NCBI GenBank assembly: GCA_944362545.1
Contig: CALVTJ010000006.1
Location: 1 to 64,000 of the forward strand
Source: an uncultured Clostridia bacterium
GTDB taxonomy: Bacteria; Bacillota; Clostridia; Christensenellales; UBA1242
Direction of reading: 5' to 3'
Length of the DNA: 64,000 nucleotides
The position numbers and the translations under genes are program-made. The notes beneath the pieces are model-generated. The model did not search any database and was not told where the DNA came from. It saw only the letters and a program-made list of their open reading frames with translations. Of this stretch, positions 8,308 to 17,729 are shown one piece after another (position 1 is the stretch's first letter; each line of letters opens with the position of its first letter).

Positions 8308-9512
8308 GAGTGGCGATTGTTGGGGCTGGAGCATCAGGTCTTATGCTTTCCGGGCTTTTGCAAAAGGCTGGTCATGATGTTTTGGTCTACGAAAAAAATG
8401 ACAGAGCAGGCAAAAAACTTGCCATCACCGGCAAAGGTCGTTGCAATTTGACAAATCTTTGTTCACCAGATGAATTTTTACAAAATGTTGTGCGTGGTGA
8501 AAAATTTTTAAGGTCTGCAATCTACACCTTTGACAGTTTTGCATGTGTCGATTTTTTTGAAAATTTGGGACTCAAAACAAAACTGGAACGAGGAAAACGC
8601 GTTTTTCCCGAAAGTGACAAGGCAGGCGATGTGGTTAGGACCTTGAAAGACAAACATTGCTGTGATGTGAAATTCTCTTTTGATGATGAAGTCTTGTCAA
8701 TCTCAAAGGAAAACGAGATTTTTGTGGTTAAGTCAACAAGCGGGAAAAGAGAGTTTGACAGAGTGGTAATTGCCACCGGTGGAAAGAGTTATAAAGGCAC
8801 GGGAAGCACTGGAGATGGCTATCGCTTCGCAAAGATGTTTGGGCACAAGATTGTCGAACCTGCTCCGGCACTTTGTCCAATGGTTGTCAAAGATGAATTT
8901 GTGAAAAGTTTGCAAGGTGTGTCGCTTAAAAATGTTCAACTCAATTTGAAAATTGGTGGAAAGGACAAGTCGTTTTTTGGTGAGATGCTTTTCACGGACA
9001 GGGGAATTTCTGGCCCGATTGTGCTGACCGCTTCAAGTTATATCAACAGAACGCCAATCAAGGATGTTTCTCTTTCCGTTGACTTTAAACCGGCGCTTTC
9101 AGAAAAACAACTTGACAGCAGGCTTTTGCGCGATTTTGAAGAAAACAAAAACAAAGATTTGAAAAATGTTTTGCATGGGCTTTTGCCAAAAGCAGTTGCA
9201 GAAATTTTTGCTCCTGCAATAGGACTTGATGAGAAGAAAAAAATTCATGATATTACAAAACAAGAAAGATTGATTCTTCTTAATGGATTGAAAGAATTTA
9301 AACTCAATTATGGCGGGCTTTATGACATCAATGCGGGCATTATCACAAGTGGTGGCATAGATTTGTCGCAGGTCAATCCAAAAACCTTTGAGAGCAAGAT
9401 TGTGAGTGGACTATATTTTACCGGCGAAGTTTTGGATGTGGATGCACTCACGGGTGGGTTTAATCTGCAAATTGCGTGGGCGACTGCCTTTTGTCTTGCC
9501 AAACATTTTTGA
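8304..9512 (+). CDS. BaiN/HI0933-family FAD-dependent oxidoreductase
   Basis: A 402-residue flavoprotein starting with VAIVGAGASGLMLSGLLQKAG, the dinucleotide-binding loop, followed by AGKKLAITGKGRCNLTN, the hallmark of the HI0933 family, and ending with FTGEVLDVDALTGGFNLQ, the second FAD contact. Members reduce unknown substrates, and one (BaiN) acts on bile acids; sequence alone does not give a substrate. ATGA overlap with the pseudouridine synthase indicates coupling. Confidence 0.88.
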   Translation: MRVAIVGAGASGLMLSGLLQKAGHDVLVYEKNDRAGKKLAITGKGRCNLTNLCSPDEFLQNVVRGEKFLRSAIYTFDSFACVDFFENLGLKTKLERGKRVFPESDKAGDVVRTLKDKHCCDVKFSFDDEVLSISKENEIFVVKSTSGKREFDRVVIATGGKSYKGTGSTGDGYRFAKMFGHKIVEPAPALCPMVVKDEFVKSLQGVSLKNVQLNLKIGGKDKSFFGEMLFTDRGISGPIVLTASSYINRTPIKDVSLSVDFKPALSEKQLDSRLLRDFEENKNKDLKNVLHGLLPKAVAEIFAPAIGLDEKKKIHDITKQERLILLNGLKEFKLNYGGLYDINAGIITSGGIDLSQVNPKTFESKIVSGLYFTGEVLDVDALTGGFNLQIAWATAFCLAKHF

Positions 9513-9636
9513 TTATTTTTGTTATTGATTTGACAAGTGATGAAAGAAAACTTAATATAATGATTGTAAAATTTGACATTTATCAATTTTTGGTTATGAA
9601 ACAAATTTGATGTGACATTTGGTTTTGGAGGAAATT

Positions 9637-10254
9637 ATGCTACTTTGGATTGCCCGAATTTTGCTTTGGATACCGCTTTCAATTTTGCATCCAACATTTA
9701 TAAAAGGGAAGAAGAACTTGCCAAAAGGCAAGGTCATTCTCTCATGCAATCATTATTCAAATTGGGATATTGCACTTTACATTTTGAATATGCCTGAGAA
9801 AATTAAGATTTTGGCTAAAAAAGAACTTTTCAAAAACAAAATTTTTGGAGCTATTTTGCGCAACTTTGGAGGTATTGAAATTGACAGAGAAGCAAATGAC
9901 ATAAATGCGATCAAGCAATGTTTCAAGTCATTGAAAGATGGAAAGAAACTGTTTGTTTTTCCTGAAGGCACAAGGCTAAGGGATGACAGTGAAGTGCTTG
10001 GAGAAATCAAAAGTGGCATGGCATTGATTGCAATCAAAACAAAGACTCCAATTGTGCCAATTTGGATTGAAAGAAAGCCGAAACTTTTTAGAAAGAGTGT
10101 CTATCACATTGGAAAGCCTTTTGAACTTGAAAATTTTTATGGAAAGAAGTTGGATGAACAAACTCTGCAAGAAGCAAATCAAGTTGTCAGAGAGAAGATG
10201 TTGGAAGTCCGCCAAGAAGTGATAGATAAAAAGAAAGGTAAAAAGAGAAAATAA
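9637..10254 (+). CDS. plsC: 1-acyl-sn-glycerol-3-phosphate acyltransferase (PlsC)
   Basis: Adds the second acyl chain to make phosphatidic acid at the membrane. The 205-residue protein has an N-terminal hydrophobic segment, the H-x4-D motif NHYSNWD (about residues 38-44), the glycerol-phosphate motif FPEGTR (about 112-117) and VPIWIER. ATG at 9637 follows GGAGGAAATT, the best site in the area; upstream starts at 9612-9619 ignore it. The C-terminal tail is Lys-rich. Confidence 0.9.
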   Translation: MLLWIARILLWIPLSILHPTFIKGKKNLPKGKVILSCNHYSNWDIALYILNMPEKIKILAKKELFKNKIFGAILRNFGGIEIDREANDINAIKQCFKSLKDGKKLFVFPEGTRLRDDSEVLGEIKSGMALIAIKTKTPIVPIWIERKPKLFRKSVYHIGKPFELENFYGKKLDEQTLQEANQVVREKMLEVRQEVIDKKKGKKRK

Positions 10255-10436
10255 AGTTTAGTTTTCAAAGAAAAAGCAAAAATGGTGGATAATATTTTTC
10301 ACTATTTTTTTAAAAATTTGCATTATAGACAACACTTTTTTGTTTTCTTTGCGTTTGATTGACATTTTGCAAAAAATTTGATAATCTTTATATGAAATTT
10401 AAAAACTTTAGTTTTCAATCGACAAAGAAGGTTATC

Positions 10437-11474
10437 ATGAGTGAGAAATTCAATTTGGATATTATTGACAAAACTTTTACATCTTACAAAAAAGGGCAAC
10501 TCTTTGATGGGGTTGTTGTTATGAAAAGAACGGATGGTGTGATTTTCAACATTGGTGGGAAAAATGATGCTTTCATTCCTGCCAGCGACTTTGAAGATTT
10601 TGATGCTGTCAAAATAGGCGACAGATTTAGTGTGGTTATTACAAAGCAAAAGAATGAAGAAGGTTTGATTGAGGCATCAAAGAGCCTTGCCGATGCTCTT
10701 AAAATTGCTAATCAAAACGCACAGACATTGCGACTTGGAAGCAAGTTTTCTTTCGTTCCAACAAGTGTGGGAAATGGACTTTTGTCAAAAATGGGAGATT
10801 ATAAGATTATCATTCCGTTTGGCGAAGTGTCAGAACATTATGTCAAAGATTTTCATAAGTTTGTCGGCAAGCAAATGGAAGCGGTTGTCACGGAGATTGA
10901 CAAAGAAAATAAGACAATTATTGGCAGTGTCAAACTTTTGCAGGAACAAATCCGTGTTGCTGTTGAGAAGAACTTTTGGAACAGCATTTTCATAAACAAG
11001 ATTGTCAAAGGCAGAGTGGAGAGAATCATGCCTTATGGTGCTTTTGTCAGTGTGGATGGGTTTGATTGTTTTCTGCATATTTCAAACATCGCATATGAAA
11101 AGATTGACAAGGTAGAAGAAGTTTTGCATGTGGGCGATGAAAGACAGTTTAAGGTTATAAAAGTTGACAGAGAAAACAAAAAGGTGGAACTTTCACTCAA
11201 AGCGCTTTTGGAAAATCCAAAAATTACACGCGTGAAAGAATTGGTTGTTGGGCAAGTTTACGAGGGTGAAGTTGTCAAACTCTTGCAATTTGGGGCAATT
11301 GTCAAGGTGGAAAATGGAGCAACAGGACTTTTGCACATTTCAAACTGCACCGAGAATAAAACAAGAAAGATTTATGAACTTGTAAAAGTGGGCGACAAGG
11401 TGGAAGTTGAAGTCATTTCAAAGGATGAAGAACAGGGAAGAGTCTCTTTCAAACTTAAAGATTTGAAAGATTAA
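10437..11474 (+). CDS. S1-domain RNA-binding protein (ribosomal protein S1-like)
   Basis: A 345-residue protein made of four S1 (OB-fold) repeats: about residues 14-85 and 100-170 (both divergent), about 185-255 (KGRVERIMPYGAFVSV ... FLHISNIA) and 270-340 (YEGEVVKLLQFGAIVKV ... GLLHIS), the last two well conserved. This four-repeat layout is common for S1 homologues in Firmicutes. ATG at 10437 has an AAGAAGG site; an alternative in-frame ATG lies at 10392. A TTGACA-17-TAATCT promoter candidate (10359-10387) lies upstream. A terminator follows, directly against tRNA-Thr. Confidence 0.85.
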   Translation: MSEKFNLDIIDKTFTSYKKGQLFDGVVVMKRTDGVIFNIGGKNDAFIPASDFEDFDAVKIGDRFSVVITKQKNEEGLIEASKSLADALKIANQNAQTLRLGSKFSFVPTSVGNGLLSKMGDYKIIIPFGEVSEHYVKDFHKFVGKQMEAVVTEIDKENKTIIGSVKLLQEQIRVAVEKNFWNSIFINKIVKGRVERIMPYGAFVSVDGFDCFLHISNIAYEKIDKVEEVLHVGDERQFKVIKVDRENKKVELSLKALLENPKITRVKELVVGQVYEGEVVKLLQFGAIVKVENGATGLLHISNCTENKTRKIYELVKVGDKVEVEVISKDEEQGRVSFKLKDLKD

Positions 11475-11500
11475 AATAATTATATAAATATAACAAAACA

Positions 11501-11521
11501 ATGCACATATAGTGCATTTTT
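11501..11521 (+). terminator. Terminator hairpin abutting tRNA-Thr
   Basis: ATGCAC and GTGCAT pair around ATATA and are followed by five T residues. The run ends one base before the first base of the mature tRNA, so this hairpin may also serve in 5' processing. Confidence 0.65.
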
Positions 11522-11597
11522 GCTGATGTGGCTCAGTCGGTAGAGCAACTGATTCGTAATCGGTAGGTCGCGGGTTCGATTCCCGCCATCAGCTCCA
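11522..11597 (+). tRNA. tRNA-Thr (anticodon CGT)
   Basis: The acceptor stem GCTGATG pairs with CATCAGC, followed by discriminator T and an encoded CCA. The anticodon stem ACTGA/TCGGT encloses TTCGTAA with CGT in the centre, reading ACG. The T arm GCGGGTTCGATTCCCGC is canonical. Confidence 0.95.
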
Positions 11598-11700
11598 AAA
11601 ACTTTTCAAGTTTTGTTATGCTACGCACAAGCAAACAAAGTTTGCGTTGGAGCTTATCAGCGTTCGTTGTGCTCACTGAACGGCTCCAAAATGTGAGAGA
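11598..11700 (+). other. Structured non-coding trailer after tRNA-Thr
   Basis: This stretch has no credible gene but several inverted repeats: AAAACTT/AAGTTTT directly after the tRNA, GCAAAC/GTTTGC near 11633-11647, and a long nested hairpin TTGGAGC ... CGTTC ... GAACG ... GCTCCAA (about 11645-11688). A terminator follows. It may be a processed trailer or a small RNA; nothing identifies it further. Confidence 0.4.
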
Positions 11701-11727
11701 AACAGGAATCAAGTCCTGTTTTTTTTG
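11700..11727 (+). terminator. Terminator of the tRNA-Thr unit
   Basis: AACAGGA and TCCTGTT pair around a six-base loop and are followed by a run of T residues. Confidence 0.8.
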
Positions 11728-11863
11728 ATGTTTCAATATTTCTTGTTTAAAAGAAATATGACATGGAAAAGATTAAATTATGATGAAAATGTGCTAATTG
11801 TTGACTTTGCATGAATTTCTTAAATATTTTCAAAAAAATTTTTAAAAAATTGGCACTTTTTGT

Positions 11864-11892
11864 TTGACATTGCTAGCACTCGGCGTTATAAT
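11864..11892 (+). promoter_or_regulatory. Sigma-A promoter of hsp20 with a CIRCE-like half site
   Basis: TTGACA (11864-11869), a 17-bp spacer and TATAAT (11887-11892) form a near-perfect consensus promoter. The spacer contains CTAGCACTC, identical in eight of nine bases to the left half of the HrcA operator CIRCE (TTAGCACTC), but the right half (GAGTGCTAA) is absent. HrcA control is therefore doubtful. Confidence 0.75.
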
Positions 11893-11927
11893 ATGCTTGC
11901 ATTTAAAAAATGCAGGAGGTATTTGAT

Positions 11928-12401
11928 ATGAAAAACAACAATAATAACAAAAAATTTGATTTGACAATTGGAGGAAGACATGGTCATGAACCATTGAGTC
12001 TTTTTGACCCATTCTTTGATGATTTCTTTGATTTTCCAACCTTTGATAGAAAGGAAATTAGGAGTCTTGAAAGAGTTATGAAGACCGATGTCAAAGAGAC
12101 AGAAAAGAATTATGTTCTTGACATTGAAATGCCTGGCTTTGACAAGAGAGACATCAACATTGATTTGTCAAATGGCTACCTTACAATCTCAGCAAAGAGA
12201 GAACATAAGGTTGACAACGAAAACAAGAAAGAAAACTTCATTCGCAGAGAAAGAAGTTATGGGCAATTTAGCCGTAGTTTTTATGTAGGAGACATCAAGA
12301 AAGAAGATGTTGAGGCTTCTTTGGAGAATGGCGTTTTGAAAGTTGTTCTTCCAAAAGAAGAAAAACATGATGGTTCACAAAACCGAATTGAAATCAAATA
12401 A
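11928..12401 (+). CDS. Hsp20 small heat-shock protein
   Basis: An ATP-independent holdase chaperone of 157 residues. The N-terminus has an Asn/Lys run, then an Asp/Phe-rich segment (FDPFFDDFFDFPTFD), then the alpha-crystallin domain (about residues 50-145) with YVLDIEMPGFDKRDINID, FSRSFYV and the terminal ENGVLKVVLPK signature. The C-terminal IEIK provides the I-x-I/V anchor that docks subunits. ATG at 11928 follows an excellent GGAGG site. It has its own promoter and terminator and is thus a single-gene unit. Confidence 0.93.
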   Translation: MKNNNNNKKFDLTIGGRHGHEPLSLFDPFFDDFFDFPTFDRKEIRSLERVMKTDVKETEKNYVLDIEMPGFDKRDINIDLSNGYLTISAKREHKVDNENKKENFIRRERSYGQFSRSFYVGDIKKEDVEASLENGVLKVVLPKEEKHDGSQNRIEIK

Positions 12402-12416
12402 CTTTGTCTTGTGAAT

Positions 12417-12450
12417 AAAATAGGAAGAGTGAAAACTCCTCCTATTTTAT
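12417..12450 (+). terminator. Terminator after hsp20
   Basis: AAAATAGGAAGAGT and ACTCCTCCTATTTT pair around GAAA with one mismatch. Confidence 0.75.
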
Positions 12451-12501
12451 GTTTTTATTGATTTTTTGTAATCATTTGTTTTTGTCTTCATAACTTATAA
12501 T

Positions 12502-13233
12502 ATGAAAAAATTGCATTTTTGGACTTTTAGTGGAAAAAGGTTTTTGACAAATTCGCTTATTGTGGTCATGCTTGTGGCTTTGTTGTGCTTGGCTGGTGTG
12601 GGGGTTGATTTGGTGACTTCGGCGCAGATTGTCAATGGAGTCTATTATAGCGGAGATGAAAATTCAAACAATGTCACATTGATGATAAATGTCTATTGGG
12701 GAACAGAATGTCTTGACCAAATGCTCGAAATCTTGGAGGATAATGGTGTCAAAACTACTTTCTTTGTAGGAGGAACATGGGCGGTGGCAGAGAGTGAGAT
12801 GTTGCAAAAAATTTATGAAGCGGGACATGAAATTGGAAATCATGGCTATTATCACAAAGATCAAGGAAGAATCTCGGCAGAAAAAAATTATGAAGAAATT
12901 TTGAACACTCACAATCTTGTCAAAAGTTTGATTGGTGTGGAGATGAATTTGTTTGCCCCGCCAAGTGGTTCTTACAACAAAAAGACAGTGGAGATAGCCA
13001 CATCGCTTGGCTACAAAACTATCATGTGGACAGATGGAAGAGACACGATTGATTGGCGTGATAAGGATAGTGACTTGATTTATAAGCGGGCTGTTTCAAA
13101 CTGTAAAGGCGGGGATTTTGTGTTGATGCATCCAACGCAAGCGACAGCAGATGCACTTGACAACATCATCAAAACCTTGAAATCACAAGGTTTCAATCTT
13201 TGCACTGTGTCCGAAAACTTGGGTGGTGTATAG
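12502..13233 (+). CDS. NodB-fold polysaccharide deacetylase homologue (YlxY-like), probably inactive
   Basis: A 243-residue exported protein: an N-terminal membrane anchor (about residues 17-37), then a NodB homology domain. The usual TFDDG motif, which carries the catalytic base and a metal ligand, is replaced by MINVYWG. The metal-binding HxxxH is kept (HGYYH), as are FVGGTWA and FAPPSGSYN. This is the pattern of the YlxY branch, thought to be non-catalytic, and unlike active PdaA/PdaB. A TATAAT directly touches the ATG at 12502, leaving no ribosome-binding site; the exact start is uncertain. Confidence 0.75.
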   Translation: MKKLHFWTFSGKRFLTNSLIVVMLVALLCLAGVGVDLVTSAQIVNGVYYSGDENSNNVTLMINVYWGTECLDQMLEILEDNGVKTTFFVGGTWAVAESEMLQKIYEAGHEIGNHGYYHKDQGRISAEKNYEEILNTHNLVKSLIGVEMNLFAPPSGSYNKKTVEIATSLGYKTIMWTDGRDTIDWRDKDSDLIYKRAVSNCKGGDFVLMHPTQATADALDNIIKTLKSQGFNLCTVSENLGGV

Positions 13234-13480
13234 CGGGAAATTAAACATTTCTCATATTTGATGTTCTTTTTGCTGGATTTTTGCATAGAATTTTCAAGGA
13301 AATTATGCAAAAATTGTGGTTTTGAATAATTTTGTTTTATTTTATCAGTAAAACTGCATATTGAATTTTTTGTTAGGATTTTGGCATTATGGCAAAAATG
13401 TTTGTTGTTTTTATGTTTTAATGATATAATCATTATATCTATGGAATTTTTCAATTCTAGCAAGTCTATTGGGGGATGTA

Positions 13481-16345
13481 ATGGCAATTTACAAACTTAA
13501 TTCAAACAAGAAAAAATCAAAAAATCCAAATACCAAAAAGATTGTCGGCTTTTCTTTAATTGCTGCCGCTTCACTTGTCTTTTTGTTTTTGCTTCCTATA
13601 GTCGTTCCTATTCAAAACTTTTTGCTTGGCGTTTTTGGTATTTTTGGCTATCCACTTTGCGTGGTTTTGTTTGTGGTTGGGCTTGCACTTGTCAATAACA
13701 GGCGTTATGTTATGTCCAAAAAATATACCGTTTGTTTGATTTTAACTGTTTTTTTTGCACTTTGCATTTTACAACTTGCCATTGTGGGAAATTGTTATCA
13801 TGTTGTAGAGGGTGAAAGCGCAAGAATGACATTTTGGCAGTATCTTGCAAAAAATTACACTGACACTTGGACTGCCGGTGGTTTTTTGGTGGGCATTTTT
13901 ACGACAATCTTTCTCTATATGACAAACATTTGGGGAGCGTATATCATATTTGCCTTGGCATTTGTTTTGTGTCTTGCACTTTTGATTGACAGTTTGAAGT
14001 TTTTAAAAAAACAAAAGCAGGAAGAAGAACCTGTTTCTGTTCAAATTAAGGACAAAAAGTCCGGCAAGATTTTGGATGAAAATGATGAGAAAGATTTAGT
14101 GCCAGAGAGCGAAAAACAAAAAGAAATTCCAAATGTCGTTTTGAACGGTAATTTGAAAGAAGAAGAAAGGGAAGAGAAAAAAACACTTACCGCTCGTCAA
14201 ATTTTAGGTTTAGACAAAAAACGAAACAAGGCTTATGAATTTGAAGAAAAACCGCAAGTGGCACAAAAGAGAGAACCGGAAAAGCCAAAGTCTTTAAGGG
14301 AACTTATTTTGACACCTCCACAGGTGGATATTGATGAGTATTTCAAAGATGTTAAAAAACAAAATGATGTGCCGGAAAAAGAGGAAATTCAGCAGAATAT
14401 AAATTCGTTGAAAAAAGAAGAAATTGAGCCATCACAAGTCTATCACGAAGACGAGTTTAAACCAGAAACGAAACCAGTCATTCGCCGAACTTTGCCGGAA
14501 GTGAGGAGCGAAGAACTTGTTGAAAAAGCAGATGACATTTTGAGAGATGCCATCAAGGAAGAAAAGAGCGAAAATCCGGATATGTATCAGAATTTGGAGG
14601 AAAATGCTCCAACTGACAATGAAAGAAATGTCATTGACCGACTTCCAGAGAGAGACAATGGCGGAAGTTTTGAAAGGCGTTCATTGGACAGAGTCTTTGA
14701 GAGAAATGTTCAACTCGACAGAAATAATATTGAAAACGACCGAAATGACAGGTTTACAAGTCAAGAAGATATTGATGCAAGAAGAGATTTTCATCGCGAT
14801 TTTGACAGAATATCTGCACGCAATGGCACGCTTTCGCGAGAACAACAGCCAATTGCACCAGAAGAACCAGAACCGCCAAAAGAGCCTTATGTTTATGAAA
14901 AACCACCACTTGACATTATCACAACAAAGAGTGTGGACCTTTCTGTTATGAGTGAAGATGCAGCAGCAAAGAGAGTCTTGTTGGAAAACACACTCGAAAC
15001 TTTTGGTGTTCCTGCCAAAGTGCAGGGAGTTGTGGTTGGCCCGGCTGTGACAAGATATGAACTTGAAATGCCACAAGGAATTTCTGTGTCAAAAATCAAA
15101 AACCGTGCGGATGACATTGCACTTTCACTTGCAGCAGAAGGGGCTATAAGAATTGAAGCACCTGTGCCTGGCAAGAGCGTTGTTGGCATTGAAGTGCCAA
15201 ACAAATCAATCGCAACAGTCAGCCTTAAAGATGTTTTGATGTCAAGAGAATTTAATCAAGCCTCTTCGCCACTTACATTTGCACTTGGAAAGGATATCAC
15301 TGGTGCGACAATTTGTTGCAACATGCAAAAATTGACTCACTTGCTTGTGGCAGGAACAACCGGCTCCGGCAAGAGTGTGTGCTTAAACGCTATCATTTTG
15401 AGCATCATCTACAAGGCCTCGCCAGAAGATGTCAAAATCATGCTTATTGACCCGAAGCGTGTGGAATTTTCAAACTATGAAGGCCTGCCACATTTGATTT
15501 TGCCAGAAATTATCACTGACACTCAGAAAGCGATAAATGGTCTCACTTGGGCTGTTAATGAAATGGAAAGGCGTTTTGAAGTGTTGAGAGTGGCAAAGGT
15601 CAAAAACATTGATGAATACAACCAAACCGAAGATGTCATCTCTGGCAAAGTGGCAAAAATGCCGTTTATTGTGGTGATTGTGGATGAACTTTCTGACCTT
15701 ATGATGACAGGAAAGAAAGAAGTGGAAGAGAAAATCATCCGCATTGCTCAAAAATCACGTGCTGCAGGGATTCATCTCATTCTTGCAACACAAAAACCTT
15801 CTGTGGATGTCATTACAGGTCTTATCAAGAGCAATATTCCTTCAAGAATTGCCTTTGCGGTGACAAGTGCAGTGGACTCAATGACCATTTTGAGCAGAGT
15901 TGGTGCGGAAAAACTGCTTGGTAAGGGCGATATGCTCTATGACCCTATTGGCGCACAAGAACCAAAGCGCGTTCAAGGATGTTTTATCAGCACAAAAGAA
16001 ATCAATGACATTGTGGCATATGTTAGAGACAACAACAAACCAATTTTTGACAAAGAAATTGAACAACAAATTTTGAACCCAGCAAAAGCAAACAACGGTC
16101 AGGCGAATTATAACACCGAAATGGATCCGCTTTTGCCACAGGCACTTAAGGCATCCATTGATTGCAAGCAGGCAAGCGCCACCATGATTCGCAGGCGTTT
16201 TGCTATTGGTTATCCAAGAGCGGCGCGCATTATTGACCAAATGGAAGAGGCTGGCTACATTTCAAGCGCTGATGGAGTGAAAGGCAGAACAGTTTATATC
16301 ACAGAAGAAGAATTTGAAAAGATTTTTGGTGATGTGGATTACTAG
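13481..16345 (+). CDS. ftsK: DNA translocase FtsK/SpoIIIE
   Basis: Pumps chromosomal DNA through the closing division or sporulation septum. The 954-residue protein has four N-terminal membrane segments (about residues 20-185), a long charged linker rich in Glu/Lys/Arg (about 190-470), the motor with GTTGSGKS Walker A and IVVIVDELSDLMM Walker B, and the C-terminal gamma winged helix (ATMIRRRFAIGYPRAARIIDQME). ATG at 13481 follows GGGGG; the frame could open at 13469. A single-copy homologue may serve both vegetative and spore roles. Confidence 0.93.
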   Translation: MAIYKLNSNKKKSKNPNTKKIVGFSLIAAASLVFLFLLPIVVPIQNFLLGVFGIFGYPLCVVLFVVGLALVNNRRYVMSKKYTVCLILTVFFALCILQLAIVGNCYHVVEGESARMTFWQYLAKNYTDTWTAGGFLVGIFTTIFLYMTNIWGAYIIFALAFVLCLALLIDSLKFLKKQKQEEEPVSVQIKDKKSGKILDENDEKDLVPESEKQKEIPNVVLNGNLKEEEREEKKTLTARQILGLDKKRNKAYEFEEKPQVAQKREPEKPKSLRELILTPPQVDIDEYFKDVKKQNDVPEKEEIQQNINSLKKEEIEPSQVYHEDEFKPETKPVIRRTLPEVRSEELVEKADDILRDAIKEEKSENPDMYQNLEENAPTDNERNVIDRLPERDNGGSFERRSLDRVFERNVQLDRNNIENDRNDRFTSQEDIDARRDFHRDFDRISARNGTLSREQQPIAPEEPEPPKEPYVYEKPPLDIITTKSVDLSVMSEDAAAKRVLLENTLETFGVPAKVQGVVVGPAVTRYELEMPQGISVSKIKNRADDIALSLAAEGAIRIEAPVPGKSVVGIEVPNKSIATVSLKDVLMSREFNQASSPLTFALGKDITGATICCNMQKLTHLLVAGTTGSGKSVCLNAIILSIIYKASPEDVKIMLIDPKRVEFSNYEGLPHLILPEIITDTQKAINGLTWAVNEMERRFEVLRVAKVKNIDEYNQTEDVISGKVAKMPFIVVIVDELSDLMMTGKKEVEEKIIRIAQKSRAAGIHLILATQKPSVDVITGLIKSNIPSRIAFAVTSAVDSMTILSRVGAEKLLGKGDMLYDPIGAQEPKRVQGCFISTKEINDIVAYVRDNNKPIFDKEIEQQILNPAKANNGQANYNTEMDPLLPQALKASIDCKQASATMIRRRFAIGYPRAARIIDQMEEAGYISSADGVKGRTVYITEEEFEKIFGDVDY

Positions 16346-16397
16346 TCGCTACATTTAGGTTTTATGAAAAAACAAACGAAAAAAAGAGGACAAAACA

Positions 16398-17729
16398 TTG
16401 GATAAAATTTTGAAAGGGAAAAAAGTCTCAGCAATTTCACTTGGCTGTGACAAAAACAGAGTGGACCTTGAGAGAATGTTGTTTTGGATGAAAGATTATG
16501 GCTTTGAGATTGTCGATGATGTCACTGATGCAAACATTGTTATCATCAATACATGTGCCTTCATTTCGCCAGCAAGGAAAGAAGCACTTGACAACATTTT
16601 TGATATGTGTTTGCTCAAGGAAAAGGGAGTGGTTGAAAAGGTCATTGTCACAGGCTGTCTTGCTCAGAGATATAAGGAAGATCTTAAAAAACAGATTCCT
16701 GAAGTTGATGCGTTTTTGACTGCGAATGAAAACAAAGATATCTGCCAGATTATTGAAAAACTCTATGATGTTGCACCATCCAAGTCAAAAAATGAGATCG
16801 GCAGAATTTTCACAAGTCGAGGTTCTTATGCCTATCTGAAAATTGCAGATGGATGCAGTAATGCTTGCTCTTATTGCACCATTCCACGAATTAAAGGAAG
16901 ATATGTGAGTTTTCCAATGGATGACATTGTGGATGAAGCAAAATATTTGGCAGACAGAGGTGTAAAAGAACTTGTCGTTGTGGCACAGGATGTGACAAGA
17001 TATGGCGAAGATTTGTATGGAGAAAACAAACTCATTGATCTGTGCAAAAAACTTGCTAAGATTGATGGTATAAGATGGATAAGACTTCATTATGCCTATC
17101 CGGAAAAAACAACGACAGAACTGCTGGAATTCATTGAAAAAGAACCAAAGATGTGCAAATATCTTGACCTTCCACTTCAACATATTGATGACAAAATTTT
17201 GAAGAGCATGAGAAGAAGATTGTTTGAAGCGGACACAAGGGCACTTATTGAAAAAATGAATGGAGAATATCACAACATCGCCCTTCGCACAACATTTATT
17301 GTCGGCTATCCGGGCGAAACAAAGGCGGACTTTGAAAAACTTTGTGATTTTATCAAAGAATCAAGGTTTGATTATGCTGGTTTCTTTCCATATTATAGAG
17401 AAGAAAACACACCAAGTTATTTCATGGACAAGCAGGTGAGAGAATTTACAAAGAAACGTAGACTTAGAAAAATTCAAAAGATTCAAAGCAAAATTGCCAC
17501 CGAAAAAGCAAGAGAAATCATGGGACAGGTGTTTACGGTGCTTGTCGATTACTTTGATGAAAACACCGGCTATTATATGGGACACACCGAATTTCTCTCA
17601 CCAACAGTTGACTTTGGTGTGAAGATTGTGGATAATGAAAACATCAATGTTGGACAATTTGTTCAAGTCAAATTTGTCGATTTTGATGGTGAAAATTATA
17701 AAGGAGAATATTATGAATCTTCCAAATAA
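16398..17729 (+). CDS. rimO: Ribosomal protein S12 methylthiotransferase RimO
   Basis: A radical-SAM enzyme that methylthiolates an Asp of ribosomal protein S12. The 443-residue protein has the N-terminal three-cysteine iron-sulfur domain (SLGCDKNRVD, NTCAFI, GCLAQR), the radical-SAM motif CSNACSYC and a C-terminal TRAM domain. SLGCDKN separates RimO from MiaB. Translation appears to start at TTG (16398) with an AGAGGA site; no ATG lies nearby in frame. Its end overlaps pgsA by 17 bp. Confidence 0.92.
   Translation: MDKILKGKKVSAISLGCDKNRVDLERMLFWMKDYGFEIVDDVTDANIVIINTCAFISPARKEALDNIFDMCLLKEKGVVEKVIVTGCLAQRYKEDLKKQIPEVDAFLTANENKDICQIIEKLYDVAPSKSKNEIGRIFTSRGSYAYLKIADGCSNACSYCTIPRIKGRYVSFPMDDIVDEAKYLADRGVKELVVVAQDVTRYGEDLYGENKLIDLCKKLAKIDGIRWIRLHYAYPEKTTTELLEFIEKEPKMCKYLDLPLQHIDDKILKSMRRRLFEADTRALIEKMNGEYHNIALRTTFIVGYPGETKADFEKLCDFIKESRFDYAGFFPYYREENTPSYFMDKQVREFTKKRRLRKIQKIQSKIATEKAREIMGQVFTVLVDYFDENTGYYMGHTEFLSPTVDFGVKIVDNENINVGQFVQVKFVDFDGENYKGEYYESSK

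Noticed and set aside
17626..17712. Longer pgsA starting inside rimO
   Set aside because: The extra residues are not part of the family and the start at 17713 has AAAGGAG.
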